Assembly (NCBI GenBank): GCA_002389665.1
Contig: DGNO01000002.1
Location: 195,624-259,623 of the forward strand
Direction of reading: 5' to 3'
Source: Rhodobiaceae bacterium UBA4490
Lineage (GTDB): Bacteria > Pseudomonadota > Alphaproteobacteria > Parvibaculales > Parvibaculaceae
Length of the DNA: 64,000 nt
Shown here: positions 9,260 to 18,265 of the stretch, in pieces
Layout of the letters: every line of letters begins with the position of its first letter
Position numbering within the stretch: the first letter of the stretch is position 1
Translations under genes and position numbers: made by a program
The notes under the pieces: generated by a model
Told to the model about the DNA's origin: nothing
Seen by the model: the letters and a program-made list of their open reading frames with translations, nothing else
Databases searched by the model: none

Positions 9260-10387
9260 ATGGCACCTTCCTCCCCCTCTTATGAAAGCGAAGCTGACTG
9301 CGTGGTCATCGGCGCAGGCGTCATCGGCCTTGCCGTCGCCCGCGCGCTTGCCCTCAAGGGCCGGGAGGTGATCGTGCTGGAAAAGGCCGGGCAGATCGGC
9401 ACCGAAACCTCCTCCCACAATTCGGAAGTCATTCATGCCGGGATCTATTATCCCGAAGGCAGCCTGAAGGCGCGCACCTGCGTGGAGGGGAAAGAACGCC
9501 TCTACCGCTATCTTGCCGAGCGGAGCATCGCCCACCGGCGCTGCGGCAAGCTCATCGCCGCGGCGACGAAAGAGCAGGAAGGCGAGCTTGCCGCCATCCG
9601 GCAAAAAGCGGCGGTAAACGGCGTCACCGATCTTGAAAGCCTCACCGCCCGCCAGGCAAAAGCGCTGGAACCGGCGCTTGCCTGCGAGGCGGCGCTCCTT
9701 TCCCCCTCCACGGGCATTCTGGACACCCATGGCTATATGCTGGCCTTGCAGGGGGACCTGGAAGACAGGGGCGGCATGATCGCCTTCGGCGCGCCGCTTT
9801 TGAAAGCGGCCCGGCTCAAGGATGGGTATGGGCTGGAGGTGGGCGGTGCGGCGCCCATGCGCCTTAAAGCCCGCTGCCTCGTCAATGCCGCAGGTTTTAG
9901 CGCGCCGGACCTTGCCCGCAAGATCGAAGGGCTGAATGCCACCCATGTGCCCCCGGCCTATTACGCCAAGGGCAATTATTTCACGCTACCCAGCAAAGCC
10001 CCCTTCTCCCGCCTCATCTATCCGGTGCCGGAGGCGGCAGGGCTCGGCATTCACCTCACCCTCGATATGGGCGGCCAGGCCCGTTTCGGGCCGGATGTGG
10101 AATGGGTGGAAGGCCCGGACTATTCAGTAGATGCGGCGCGGGGGGAGCGCTTTTACGGCGCCATTCGCGCCTATTGGCCGGAGCTGGAGGACGGCGCGCT
10201 GCAGCCGGGCTATGCGGGCATCCGGCCGAAAATCCAGGCGCCGGGCGAGCCGGCACGCGACTTTCTTCTCTCCGGGCCCGCCGATCACGGGCTCGAAGGC
10301 TTGCTCAATCTTTTCGGGATCGAAAGCCCAGGCATCACCGCCTCCCTCGCCCTTGCGGAAGAAGCGGTCTTGCGCCTGGAGCTTTAA
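9260..10387 (+). CDS. FAD-dependent oxidoreductase, L-2-hydroxyglutarate oxidase-like (DAO family)
   Basis: A 375-residue flavoprotein of the DAO superfamily. The FAD-binding dinucleotide motif [17 protein letters not shown] lies near residues 15-31 and is followed by [24 protein letters not shown], a segment characteristic of L-2-hydroxyglutarate dehydrogenase/LhgO-type enzymes. It likely oxidises a 2-hydroxy acid or amine and passes electrons to quinone or oxygen. The exact substrate is inferred only from family resemblance. The ATG at 9260 gives the expected length. A TTG-initiated extension back to 9047 would run into the divergent ferredoxin region and is not family-like. It ends 3 bases before the convergent Hpt gene. 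Confidence 0.87.
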   Translation: MAPSSPSYESEADCVVIGAGVIGLAVARALALKGREVIVLEKAGQIGTETSSHNSEVIHAGIYYPEGSLKARTCVEGKERLYRYLAERSIAHRRCGKLIAAATKEQEGELAAIRQKAAVNGVTDLESLTARQAKALEPALACEAALLSPSTGILDTHGYMLALQGDLEDRGGMIAFGAPLLKAARLKDGYGLEVGGAAPMRLKARCLVNAAGFSAPDLARKIEGLNATHVPPAYYAKGNYFTLPSKAPFSRLIYPVPEAAGLGIHLTLDMGGQARFGPDVEWVEGPDYSVDAARGERFYGAIRAYWPELEDGALQPGYAGIRPKIQAPGEPARDFLLSGPADHGLEGLLNLFGIESPGITASLALAEEAVLRLEL

Positions 10388-10390
10388 GAA

Positions 10391-10786
10391 TTAGCTCGCG
10401 AGCAAAAGATCGATATAAGCCGTCGCCGTATCGAGCTGGGCTTCGATCTCGCCGATCGCCTTGAGCCGGGCGTCCTGCGCGCCTGCGCCAAGGCTCTCCG
10501 CCCCCTCGCAGACCTGGGCCACGGCCCAAGCGCCGACCGCCTTGGCCGAGCCCTTCAGGCTGTGCGCCGCGCGGTGCCAGTCCTGATCGCTCTCCGCGTC
10601 CCGCATCCGGCTCACATAAACCCGTGCCTGCTGGCGAAACAGGCCCAGCAGCTCCGATTCCAGATTACGGTCGCCCATCGTGTAGCGGGAAAGATGAACC
10701 AGATCGACCGGCCGTCCCGCGCCGCCGGAAATTCCGTTCAGGCCTGCCAAGGCCTCAGCCTCACTGGCGATAGACATATCCTTCAT
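10391..10786 (-). CDS. Hpt (histidine phosphotransfer) domain protein
   Basis: A 131-residue protein consisting essentially of one Hpt four-helix domain, with the phosphoacceptor His75 in the motif HSLKGSAKAVGA. Such stand-alone Hpt proteins relay phosphate from hybrid kinases to response regulators. No cognate kinase or receiver is adjacent. The start at 10786 (MKDMS) has GAGGGG upstream. A second ATG lies 3 codons on. A long AT-rich upstream region with repeated TTAA words (10917-11017) suggests dedicated regulation. Confidence 0.85.
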   Translation of the reverse strand: MKDMSIASEAEALAGLNGISGGAGRPVDLVHLSRYTMGDRNLESELLGLFRQQARVYVSRMRDAESDQDWHRAAHSLKGSAKAVGAWAVAQVCEGAESLGAGAQDARLKAIGEIEAQLDTATAYIDLLLAS

Positions 10787-10916
10787 ACTCAAAAGCCCCT
10801 CGAGAAACGCCACTACTGCCCAGGCACAAATCCGAACACGAATGAATAATGTGCCTTCAGCGCACTCTACCGCGCAATTGCCTTCTAAATACTTAGCTCC
10901 AATCGTTTTGGCACAG

Positions 10917-11017
10917 TTTAAAAAACGTTTAATTCTCCTTAAAACTTTAAACAATTAAACCTCGATTTGTTTACGAATGGCCCTGTTTACTGTGCAAAAT
11001 AGTTAATCATTATTAAC
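10917..11017. promoter_or_regulatory. AT-rich promoter region of the Hpt gene with periodic TTAA words
   Basis: Six TTAA tetramers lie here at 10918, 10928, 10938, 10946, 10954 and 11003, with a seventh at 11013. Three pairs are offset by exactly 10 bases (TTAA-N6-TTAA). The last pair lies in the palindrome GTTAATCATTATTAAC at 11002-11017. The spacing is one base short of the CtrA consensus TTAA-N7-TTAA. The 471-base gap 10787-11257 holds this region and the small-RNA candidate at 11035-11150. I see no protein gene in it. Confidence 0.45.
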
Positions 11018-11034
11018 AAACGGTCGTTTTTATC

Positions 11035-11063
11035 TTGCGCCTAAAGTTAAGGCTTGGTAAAAA
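11035..11063 (+). promoter_or_regulatory. Candidate sigma-70-type promoter of a small RNA
   Basis: A -35 box TTGCGC (11035-11040) and a -10 box TAAAAA (11058-11063) are separated by 17 bases, and the -10 is extended by TG at 11055-11056. Transcription would start near 11071, exactly at a GC-rich stem. Confidence 0.45.
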
Positions 11064-11070
11064 TAACAAA

Positions 11071-11150
11071 CGGGGCACCAACAGCCTCGTGAATCGTCAA
11101 GAACCCCTCGTAGTGCCCCCGGCGCCCCCCCACGCCGGGGGCTTTCGTTT
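11071..11150 (+). ncRNA. Candidate small structured RNA of about 80 nt
   Basis: The stretch lies between two minus-strand genes but is oriented plus. GGGGCAC (11072-11078) can pair with GTGCCCC (11113-11119), enclosing a loop with CCCCTC that resembles an anti-Shine-Dalgarno sequence. A stronger GC hairpin (11115-11142) followed by TTTCGTTT ends it. The two stems share bases 11115-11119, so they are mutually exclusive, as in an attenuator. No plus-strand gene follows until 12176, which favours an independent small RNA. It matches no RNA family I know. Confidence 0.4.
11115..11150 (+). terminator. Rho-independent terminator of the small RNA candidate
   Basis: Perfect 10-bp arms GCCCCCGGCG and CGCCGGGGGC surround an 8-base loop and are followed by TTTCGTTT on the plus strand. 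No protein gene ends nearby on that strand, so the hairpin supports an unannotated transcript. Confidence 0.65.
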
Positions 11151-11257
11151 GCGGGGACAAGCAAGAGCGCCGCGCACGCCAAAGCGCACGCGTCACACTT
11201 CCGGTATCGGGTTGTTAGGATGCTTTTCCGGGCGCGTTCCACGCGGCAGGAAAATCG

Positions 11258-11644
11258 TCAGGCTTTCGGTTTTGCCGACCCCAGCACTTTATAGCCTTCC
11301 GCCGTTAGCTTGCAGACAAGCCAGTCTTTCTTGATCGGGTTCTTGAACCAGGGTTCCGCCCAGCCCCGCTCGATGCAGGAGCGGATGGTGCGGATGTCGA
11401 TCTCCTGCCCCTCATCGTCGAACAAAGGCAGCTTGCCGCCCGGCTGTTTCAGCCCGCGAATGAGATAGCGGGTCTGCGCCCAGGTGGGTTTGTGGGAAAA
11501 GCGTGCTTCGTGAGCCTGTGGGCCATGCCCCGTCCCGGCAGCAGAGGCAGAGTTCCCGCCGCCGTCCGCAAAATCGCTCCCGGAACGGACGGCCTCCTCT
11601 GCCGCTCCCGGAATGGCCCCAAAGCGCTGCCGCTCACCTGCCAT
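11258..11644 (-). CDS. Hypothetical protein, 128 residues
   Basis: I do not recognise the family. The start at 11644 (MAGERQRFG) has GGGAGG 6 bases upstream. The first 45 residues are low-complexity (Gly, Ala, Ser) and probably disordered. Residues 48-125 look like a compact mixed helical domain beginning FSHKPTWAQTRYLIRGLKQ, rich in Trp and basic residues, with a TAEGYKVL ending that resembles winged-helix C-termini. A small DNA-binding protein is possible. No signal peptide or membrane segment is seen. It lies 115 bases before the NTF2-like gene's 3' end on the same strand. Confidence 0.7.
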   Translation of the reverse strand: MAGERQRFGAIPGAAEEAVRSGSDFADGGGNSASAAGTGHGPQAHEARFSHKPTWAQTRYLIRGLKQPGGKLPLFDDEGQEIDIRTIRSCIERGWAEPWFKNPIKKDWLVCKLTAEGYKVLGSAKPKA

Positions 11645-11759
11645 CTCAGCCTCCCAAGGCTTGTTGGGAAACCATCTTGAAACCTCGGGCAGCCGGACGC
11701 AAGAGCAACCGCGCCCGGCTAAAAGACGCGGAACCCCGCTCATTCCAGCGCCTACCTTC

Positions 11760-12092
11760 TCAGGGTGAAATGCGCAGCGACTGAATTTGCCCACCCTTCA
11801 GCCCGAAATCGAACGTCAGCATGATCGGCGTACCGGGAAAATCACCCGCTACCTCCGCCCGCACGCGGCAATCACTGTCTTCGGCATCAACGACGGCCCG
11901 AGGCAGCGGCACCGCCTTGGCGGCGATCGCCGCGCTGAGAATCCATGCCCTGATTTCTTCACGCCCGCGATGCGTGCGGTTCTCGTCGAAAACCTCCGCA
12001 TCCGGCGCGAAGGGCGCAAGAATGGCGTCCGCATCCAGCCGGGCGCTGGCTTCCATATAATCGGCAACGGGTTTGGGGAGCGTAATCGTCAT
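11760..12092 (-). CDS. NTF2-like (SnoaL-type) small protein
   Basis: A 110-residue protein of the nuclear transport factor 2 fold, an alpha-beta cone often serving as a small isomerase, hydratase or binding protein. The N-terminus MTITLPKPVADYMEASARLDADAILAPFAPDAEVFDE is typical of SnoaL-like domains. AAGGAAGG precedes the ATG at 12092. It is divergent from the HxlR regulator at 12176 with an 83-base shared promoter region, so that regulator probably controls it. The ligand is unknown. Confidence 0.82.
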   Translation of the reverse strand: MTITLPKPVADYMEASARLDADAILAPFAPDAEVFDENRTHRGREEIRAWILSAAIAAKAVPLPRAVVDAEDSDCRVRAEVAGDFPGTPIMLTFDFGLKGGQIQSLRISP

Positions 12093-12175
12093 GACATGCC
12101 TTCCTTTTCTCAGGTGCGTTCTCAAGCGCGGCGTGAAAGATTGCCGGGGCTCATACATGCCGCTAGGCTTGGAAC

Positions 12176-12589
12176 ATGACAAGAACGCACGAAAAGGTAA
12201 CTGACAGACCTCCAGGTAAGCGCCCCGATTACACGGCGGAGCTTGCAGCGAGAGGCATCGAAAATGTGCTGCAGGTCATCGGCGGTAGATGGAAACTCGT
12301 CATCCTCTTCCAGCTCTTCGGCGGCAAGACCCTGCGCTTTTCCGAACTCGAACGCGCCATCCCCGGCATCTCGCAAAAAATGCTCATCCAGCAATTGCGC
12401 CAGCTGGAAAAGGACGAAGTCGTCACCCGCACCGTCCATCCCGAAATCCCGCCCCGCGTGGAATACCATCTCACCGATTGGGGCCAATCCCTCTGCCCTG
12501 CTTTGGACAGTCTTTTGATGTGGGCAGAAGCCGCCTCCGGCGAAAAACGCAAAGCACTGTTGAACTTAGATGAGGCGGACAGTGAATGA
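12176..12589 (+). CDS. HxlR/MarR-like winged-helix transcriptional regulator
   Basis: A 137-residue HxlR family protein. The conserved core IGGRWKLVILFQLFGGKTLRFSELERAIPGIS lies at about residues 35-66, followed by the recognition helix QKMLIQQLRQLEKDEVV and the wing. The cysteine usual just before the core is replaced (GIENVLQVIGG), so a redox-sensing mechanism using that cysteine is unlikely. It is divergent from the NTF2-like gene (11760-12092), its likely target along with itself. Confidence 0.88.
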   Translation: MTRTHEKVTDRPPGKRPDYTAELAARGIENVLQVIGGRWKLVILFQLFGGKTLRFSELERAIPGISQKMLIQQLRQLEKDEVVTRTVHPEIPPRVEYHLTDWGQSLCPALDSLLMWAEAASGEKRKALLNLDEADSE

Positions 12590-12758
12590 ATTTTCCGGCA
12601 GCACCCGGACGCACGAACGATTACGGTGTCACGCCCATCTTTCTAAACGGAAAATCTCTAAGCGCTGACACTCATCCACCATATCAGCTTCCCAGCCATC
12701 CCCTCGAGGTGTGTTGGGAGATTTGTGCAGGCCCTTAAGGGCAACGAGGCAAGCACCC

Positions 12759-15700
12759 TCAAAATTTCAGCGTCAGCCGGGCGGTGAGGCCGTGGTCCTC
12801 AACCTCGTCCGAAAGCTGGCCCCGATAGGCGACGCTAAGCCCTGCATCCACTGAAATCGCGCCGCTAAGGCCCGCTTCCATAACAAGGCTGTCTTCGGCA
12901 ATCGGCGCGCCGTCGATGGCAAAGCCGGTGCCGCCGGCAAAGGCGTTGATGCTTGAGGCGTTTCTGTCGCCGAACGCATGCTGCCAGCCCGCCATGAGGC
13001 CGAGCGTCAGCTCTTTACCCTCTGCCGTGAAAGGCTTGTCGGCGCGAAGGCCGAGCGTCGAATAGACCGTCTCGGTCGTCGCGCTTTGAACGCTGAGCGC
13101 GGCGGCCCCGCCCGTCTCGCTAAAACCATCCGTATCGAGAGTGAGATAGGCAAGGCTAGCAAAAGACTCAAGCTCGGCCATTGCCGTATTCACCCGGTAG
13201 CCCGCTTCCCCATAGGCCTGGAAGAGCCGGGTATCGTAATCGGCGGTCAGGTGATCGGTGAGCCCGCCGCCGCTGACCGCCCGCGCGCTTTCAATATCAT
13301 GGAAGGAATAGGAAAGCCCCGTGCGCAGCCCGAGCGCGCCAAGCTGCGTGCCTGCGTAAGCGCCGAGGTGATAATCATTGCTTTCGGCGGAAGAGGCGCG
13401 GGCATCGGCATCCATATCCGTCTGTCCGGCGCCTGCCATCAGCCCGAGCCGCCAGCCTTCGAAAACCCCTTCGCCGATTTGCGCATCCGCGCCGAACAGC
13501 ACGCCGCGCGCGCGCCGGTCGGTTTCCGCCGCATTGCCATCGCTATCAGTGCCGCCCCAGGCGCCATAACCGCTCGCCCAGAAGACCGTGCCTTCATAAG
13601 TTTCCGGCACGGGCATGGGCCCGCCCTCGCCATTATAGGCAACGGCGATGGGCGCTTCCGCCCCTGCCGAGCCAAAGGCTGCGCGTGTGCGCGCGCCGAG
13701 GGCCTGGCGCAGATGCCGCCCGCTTTCCATCAGCGCGCCGCTCATCGAGGCATGGACTTCGCCGGAAAGGAGATCGAGATTTTGCTGCAGGCCCGAGGCA
13801 GTGCCGCTCAAGGCAAGCGCGCTCCACACCGCGCCGCTGCCAAGGCTCTCCGCGCCGTTCGCCGTGCTCGCCTGGTTCGCGCTATCGGCCAAGCTGGCAA
13901 AGCTTGTGTCATTGCGCACAAGGGCGAGCGTCACATCATTGCCGTCCCCGCCCGCATAGCCGACGGCAGGGGTGAGAAAGAGAAGATTGCTCGTCACATT
14001 AGCGAAGGTGCCCGTCACCGCGCCCGCGCTCTGCTTGTCGATAATCGTGTAAGGGCCGCTCAGCGGCCCCCAGCTCGCAAAAGCGGCGGGAGATGCCGTC
14101 ACTTCCAGGCTCGCGCCGGAAATATCGACCGTGCCCTGCACGATCACCTTGTCCGCCGCACTGGGCGAGGCTTCGATGGCAAGAATGCCGCTATTTACGT
14201 AATTGCCGCTGACGGTCTGCGTGCCGATGGAATTGCCCGGCGCATGGCGCGCGCCTGACGCCAGCGTTACGTCCCCGCCTATCGTGCCCGTGCCGCCCAG
14301 CGCCGCGCCCGAAGCCACATTCACATCGCCGCCCAGGGAACCGAGACCGCCGACACCGACGACAAGCGTGCCCGCCGTGACATTGGCCGTGCCGGTATAA
14401 GCAGAGCCATTGCCGACGATGCTGAGCGTGCCCGTGCCCGTCTTGGAAAAATTGCCGGTGCCGGTGATGGCGCCGGTGAGCGCGGCATTGTTACCATCGG
14501 TGTTGATGGTACCGCCGCCCGCACCGAAATTCACGGGCGCGCCGATCTGAAGGTTCGTGCCGTCGATGAGCAACGTACCGCCGGTGAAATTCGCCGCGCC
14601 GCCCGCACAGGCAAGCGCCGCCGCGCTTTTGGCGACGAAGGTGCCGCCGCTTCCCAGCAAACCGCTGCCGCCGCTGCAAATGCTCAGCGCCACAGGTGAA
14701 TCCCCGACCGCCGTGGTGCCGTTTGCCGTCAAAAGCCCCGTGACGGGATCGATGGTGAAGGCATTCACACGGTCACTCGCCCCTTGCGAGGACACATAGA
14801 GAAAGGACCCGTCCGGTGAAACGGCCACGCCATTCGCCTGCGGACCCGCCGCCGTGACTGCAACCGTTGTGTCGGTCGCCGCGTTGACGATGCTGACATT
14901 CCCCGTCGTCCGGTTCGCGACATAGACGAAGCGCCCGTCCGGGCTGACGGCAACGCTGTCCGGCCCGCGGCCGAGCGTGCCGCCGAAATCGAGGCCGATG
15001 GTCGCCGACACGGTGTTGGTGCCTGCATCGATGATCGAGAGCGTGCTGTCGGTGAAATTGGTGACATAGAGCCGGGACCCGTCCGGCGAGACGGCGATAC
15101 CGAGCGGCTGATCGCCGACCGTAATATTGGTGAGGACATTGTTGGTCGTAGTGTCGATCACGACGACCCGGTCCAGAGATTGGTCGACGGCATAGACACG
15201 GCTGCCATCCGGCGAAACACTGATCTGCCGCAGCCCGCTGCCCCCGCCCGTGTCGATATTCGTGACGGCGCTAAGCGCGCCCGTTGCCGCATCGACAGTG
15301 AAAACATCGACGCTGCCGCTGCCATTGGAGACATAGGCCCGCGTGCCATTTGTGTTGAACGTCACACTGCTCGGCTGCGCGGCCGTCGCAACCGAACTGA
15401 CGACCGTATTGGTCGCCGTATCGATCACATAAACCCGGTTGGTATTACGTGCCGGCGCATAGACATAAGCCTGGTCGCCGCGCACCTTAACGGTGAGCAA
15501 GGCAGTGCCTACGCCATTTACGGTCGCCACAAAGCTGGTCGTACCGTCCGCCGCTAATTCCAACCCGGAAACGGTGTCATCGTTGAAATTGGGCACATAA
15601 AGGAAGAGCCCCTCTTGCGCCTCAGCCGCGCCTGCGCAAAGACCTGCAGCCAGGATCAGCGTGGCGGCGCTTGCCTGCCGCCGCAAAGCGCGGCGGTGCC

Positions 15701-15779
15701 GCGATGCATGAAACAACTTGCCGTGAAAAGACGCCGCGCCGCTATCCCCAGCAGAACGTCCGGTGCCTTGCTCTGCCAT
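12759..15779 (-). CDS. Autotransporter with a YVTN beta-propeller passenger
   Basis: A 1006-residue type V secreted protein. A long signal peptide ends near residue 54 (GAAEAQ). Residues 55-370 carry repeated YVTN/lactonase-type propeller blades, each with a VSPDGSRLYV-like strand (for example ISVSPDGSRVYAVDQ, VAVSPDGRFVYVANR). Residues 375-560 are Gly/Thr-rich beta-helix with passenger-associated repeats (FSKTGTGTLSIVG). A helical linker follows at about 630-690, and the C-terminal beta-barrel (about 735-1006) ends in phenylalanine (LTLKF) as the Bam signal requires. It is probably surface-displayed. The propeller may bind a ligand or partner. No neighbour reveals the function. Confidence 0.9.
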   Translation of the reverse strand: MAEQGTGRSAGDSGAASFHGKLFHASRHRRALRRQASAATLILAAGLCAGAAEAQEGLFLYVPNFNDDTVSGLELAADGTTSFVATVNGVGTALLTVKVRGDQAYVYAPARNTNRVYVIDTATNTVVSSVATAAQPSSVTFNTNGTRAYVSNGSGSVDVFTVDAATGALSAVTNIDTGGGSGLRQISVSPDGSRVYAVDQSLDRVVVIDTTTNNVLTNITVGDQPLGIAVSPDGSRLYVTNFTDSTLSIIDAGTNTVSATIGLDFGGTLGRGPDSVAVSPDGRFVYVANRTTGNVSIVNAATDTTVAVTAAGPQANGVAVSPDGSFLYVSSQGASDRVNAFTIDPVTGLLTANGTTAVGDSPVALSICSGGSGLLGSGGTFVAKSAAALACAGGAANFTGGTLLIDGTNLQIGAPVNFGAGGGTINTDGNNAALTGAITGTGNFSKTGTGTLSIVGNGSAYTGTANVTAGTLVVGVGGLGSLGGDVNVASGAALGGTGTIGGDVTLASGARHAPGNSIGTQTVSGNYVNSGILAIEASPSAADKVIVQGTVDISGASLEVTASPAAFASWGPLSGPYTIIDKQSAGAVTGTFANVTSNLLFLTPAVGYAGGDGNDVTLALVRNDTSFASLADSANQASTANGAESLGSGAVWSALALSGTASGLQQNLDLLSGEVHASMSGALMESGRHLRQALGARTRAAFGSAGAEAPIAVAYNGEGGPMPVPETYEGTVFWASGYGAWGGTDSDGNAAETDRRARGVLFGADAQIGEGVFEGWRLGLMAGAGQTDMDADARASSAESNDYHLGAYAGTQLGALGLRTGLSYSFHDIESARAVSGGGLTDHLTADYDTRLFQAYGEAGYRVNTAMAELESFASLAYLTLDTDGFSETGGAAALSVQSATTETVYSTLGLRADKPFTAEGKELTLGLMAGWQHAFGDRNASSINAFAGGTGFAIDGAPIAEDSLVMEAGLSGAISVDAGLSVAYRGQLSDEVEDHGLTARLTLKF

Positions 15780-15964
15780 CTCATCCCCCTGACGCAGTGC
15801 AAAATGTATTTTTTCTTATGTGCGGTTGTAAGGGGTTTTCCCCGCAAGGGGAAGAAACGAGTACCCTTTTTTGAAGAGATCGCGGCGCTCACTGCGGCAT
15901 TGACGCCCCCCGCGCCATGGGCGAGTCTAAAAGCCAATCTGTCCGGAATTCTGGGAAAGCCCTC

Positions 15965-18250
15965 ATGATCAAGCCGACATCCGCCTCCAAGCCTGCCGGA
16001 AATGCCCCGGCGCCGGCGCCTGCCCCTGCCGCGGCCGCCGCGAATGAGGACTCGCCCGAGGCCGGTCAGCTTTACCGCCTGATCAACAAGCGCCCCAGCC
16101 GCTCGATTCCTTATGTTGCAGCCCTGCTCAGTCTCTTTGCCGCCGGTGCGGTCCTCGCCTATATGACCGGCCGGTTCACCGGGCCCGCCGCCCTGCCTTC
16201 GACATTGGCGGAGGCAGCGCCGCTTCTGGCCGCCGTGCTCGCCCCCGTCATCATTATCTGGCTTTTTGCCTGGCTCATCTGGCGCGGGCAGGAAATGCGG
16301 CTCATGGCTGAAGCGCTGGCCCGCACCGCTCTGCGCATCACCGAACCGGACGAAACCGCCCGTGAGCGCGCCAAGTCGCTCGCCGCCTCCGTGCGCCACG
16401 AACTTCTCACTTTGCAAAACGGCATGGATGCGCTCCTCGCCAATGCCTCCCATCTCAGCCAGGAACTTGCCGAAAATATCGACACGGTGGACCGCAGCGC
16501 GACGCGCACGGAAATGCGCACCGCCGATCTCGTGCGCGCCGTGGAAGAAGGCCGCGCCAGCCTCGACGCCATTTCAAAAGCGCTCGGGAGCGAAGCCGAT
16601 ACGGTACGCAAAGCGCTGCGCGAGCAAAATGACGATGTGCGCGCACTCACCGGCAGCGCCGAAGAGGTTTTGAAAGACGCCGCCGAAAAGCTGCGCCTGC
16701 AGACAGAAACCCTTGCCCGCGTGAGCGAGGCGGCGGCAACGGGCGCGGACAGCACCGCCACCATGCTCGACAAACAATCCTCACGTCTGGAAGTCGTGGC
16801 CGAAAGCGCGCTTGGCAAGGCAGACACGCTTGCCCAGCGTTATGAAAAACAGCGTGAGACGATGCGCGAGACAGTGGAGGGCATCGAAAAAGAACGCGAG
16901 GCGCTGGACGCCGCCTTTACCCGCCAGCGCGAGACGATCGAAACCACGACAGAGGCGCTGCGCGCCCGCACGAAGGAGATCAACGAAAGCGTTTCCAAAT
17001 TCGCCTCCGAGCTCGACCATGCGCTGGAAGCGGCGGACAAACGCGCCAAGGCGCTGGGCACCACCTTCAAGCAGGAAGCCGGCGGCATGAGCGGCGCCGT
17101 GGAAGACGCGGCGAAATCGATTACCGAGGCCGCCGAAACCGCCTCGCATAAAATCGGCCAGGCGGCTGGCGCCATCCGCGCTTCCTCCCATGATCTCGAA
17201 ACGGGCCTCCAGGGCACGACCGGCACGATCAGCAGCGCCTATAAAGCGCTGCGCGAGGAAGTGGACGCCCTCTCCCAGAAAGTAGAAAGCAACACCGCCG
17301 CGCTGAAGGAAACGCTGGAAACTGAACTTGCGGCGCTGACGGGCCGCTTCGGCGAGGAAACGGCGGGTCTGGAGAAAGCCGCCAAGGACACGATGACGGG
17401 CATCCACGATCACATCGAGGAAAAGTCGAAAGACGCCCGCGAGACGCTGCACGATGCCGCCGTCGATATGGAAAAGCTGTCGGAGCAGCTGAACTCGGCC
17501 ATGTTCCGCCTCGGCGGGGCGGCAAAAGATGCAGGCCGCTCGCTTCATGAAGCAACGGACGATCTGCAAAAGCGCATCGACGAGTTGCCTGCCGAGGCAA
17601 CCGAAGGCGCCAAAGCGCTGCGCGAGGTGATCGAAGAACAAATCGAGGTGCTGGCCTCCATCGCCGATATCGTGGTGCGCAATGCCCGCGTCTTCGACCG
17701 CACCGCCGCCGTTGCGCCCCGCTCCCCTGCCGCCCCGATGCCGCCCTATCGGGGCGAGCCTCTGCCGCCTGCGCCGGCGGGCATGCAGGCCGACAGCCGC
17801 TGGAGCCTCTCGGATCTTTTAAGCGCGGCGCGCAAATCCGAAACGAAAGAAAGTGAGAGCGCGCGGGGCCCGCAAAAAGGCGGCGATCTGAGCCGCGCCT
17901 CTTTGCATATCATCGAGACGCTGCAATCGCTCGCCATCGATCTCGACCGGGCGCTGGAACAAAGCCCGCCGCCCGAGCTTTGGCGGCGTTATCATGGCGG
18001 GGAGCGGAACATCTTCACCCGCAGGCTCTACAATCTGCAGGGCCGCAATCTGCACGACAAGATTGCCGAGCGCTATGAAAGCGACCGCGAATTCCGCCAG
18101 CATGTGGACAAGTTCATCGGGCTTTTCGAAGAACTGCTTTCCGCATCCGCCGACAACGACCGGGAAAACATTCTGCTCGACACCTACCTCACCTCCGATA
18201 CCGGCAAGGTCTATCTCATGCTTGCTCAGGCAAGCGGCCATTTGAGCTGA
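15965..18250 (+). CDS. Large membrane-anchored coiled-coil protein (TipN-like architecture)
   Basis: A 761-residue protein. After a Pro/Ala-rich N-terminus, two membrane helices lie near residues 50-75 and 85-110. A heptad-rich coiled coil of about 460 residues follows, full of Glu, Lys and Ala. After a Pro-rich linker comes a compact C-terminal domain of about 115 residues (SLHIIETLQSLAIDLDRALEQ to the end). The two-TM plus coiled-coil layout resembles the Caulobacter polarity factor TipN, but that is an architectural comparison only. I chose the ATG at 15965, with GGGAAAG upstream, over the one at 15917, which has no ribosome binding site. Confidence 0.82.
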   Translation: MIKPTSASKPAGNAPAPAPAPAAAAANEDSPEAGQLYRLINKRPSRSIPYVAALLSLFAAGAVLAYMTGRFTGPAALPSTLAEAAPLLAAVLAPVIIIWLFAWLIWRGQEMRLMAEALARTALRITEPDETARERAKSLAASVRHELLTLQNGMDALLANASHLSQELAENIDTVDRSATRTEMRTADLVRAVEEGRASLDAISKALGSEADTVRKALREQNDDVRALTGSAEEVLKDAAEKLRLQTETLARVSEAAATGADSTATMLDKQSSRLEVVAESALGKADTLAQRYEKQRETMRETVEGIEKEREALDAAFTRQRETIETTTEALRARTKEINESVSKFASELDHALEAADKRAKALGTTFKQEAGGMSGAVEDAAKSITEAAETASHKIGQAAGAIRASSHDLETGLQGTTGTISSAYKALREEVDALSQKVESNTAALKETLETELAALTGRFGEETAGLEKAAKDTMTGIHDHIEEKSKDARETLHDAAVDMEKLSEQLNSAMFRLGGAAKDAGRSLHEATDDLQKRIDELPAEATEGAKALREVIEEQIEVLASIADIVVRNARVFDRTAAVAPRSPAAPMPPYRGEPLPPAPAGMQADSRWSLSDLLSAARKSETKESESARGPQKGGDLSRASLHIIETLQSLAIDLDRALEQSPPPELWRRYHGGERNIFTRRLYNLQGRNLHDKIAERYESDREFRQHVDKFIGLFEELLSASADNDRENILLDTYLTSDTGKVYLMLAQASGHLS

Positions 18251-18265
18251 GGAATCTTATGGGCG

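Noticed and set aside
10917..11017. TTAA pairs as CtrA boxes
   Set aside because: The offset is 10 bases rather than 11 in every pair, so they do not meet the CtrA consensus.
12978..14258. A 426-codon open frame on the plus strand inside the autotransporter gene
   Set aside because: It is antisense to a clear signal peptide, propeller and barrel protein. Its translation is rich in Arg, Ala, His and Gly without domain motifs, as expected from high-GC antisense frames.
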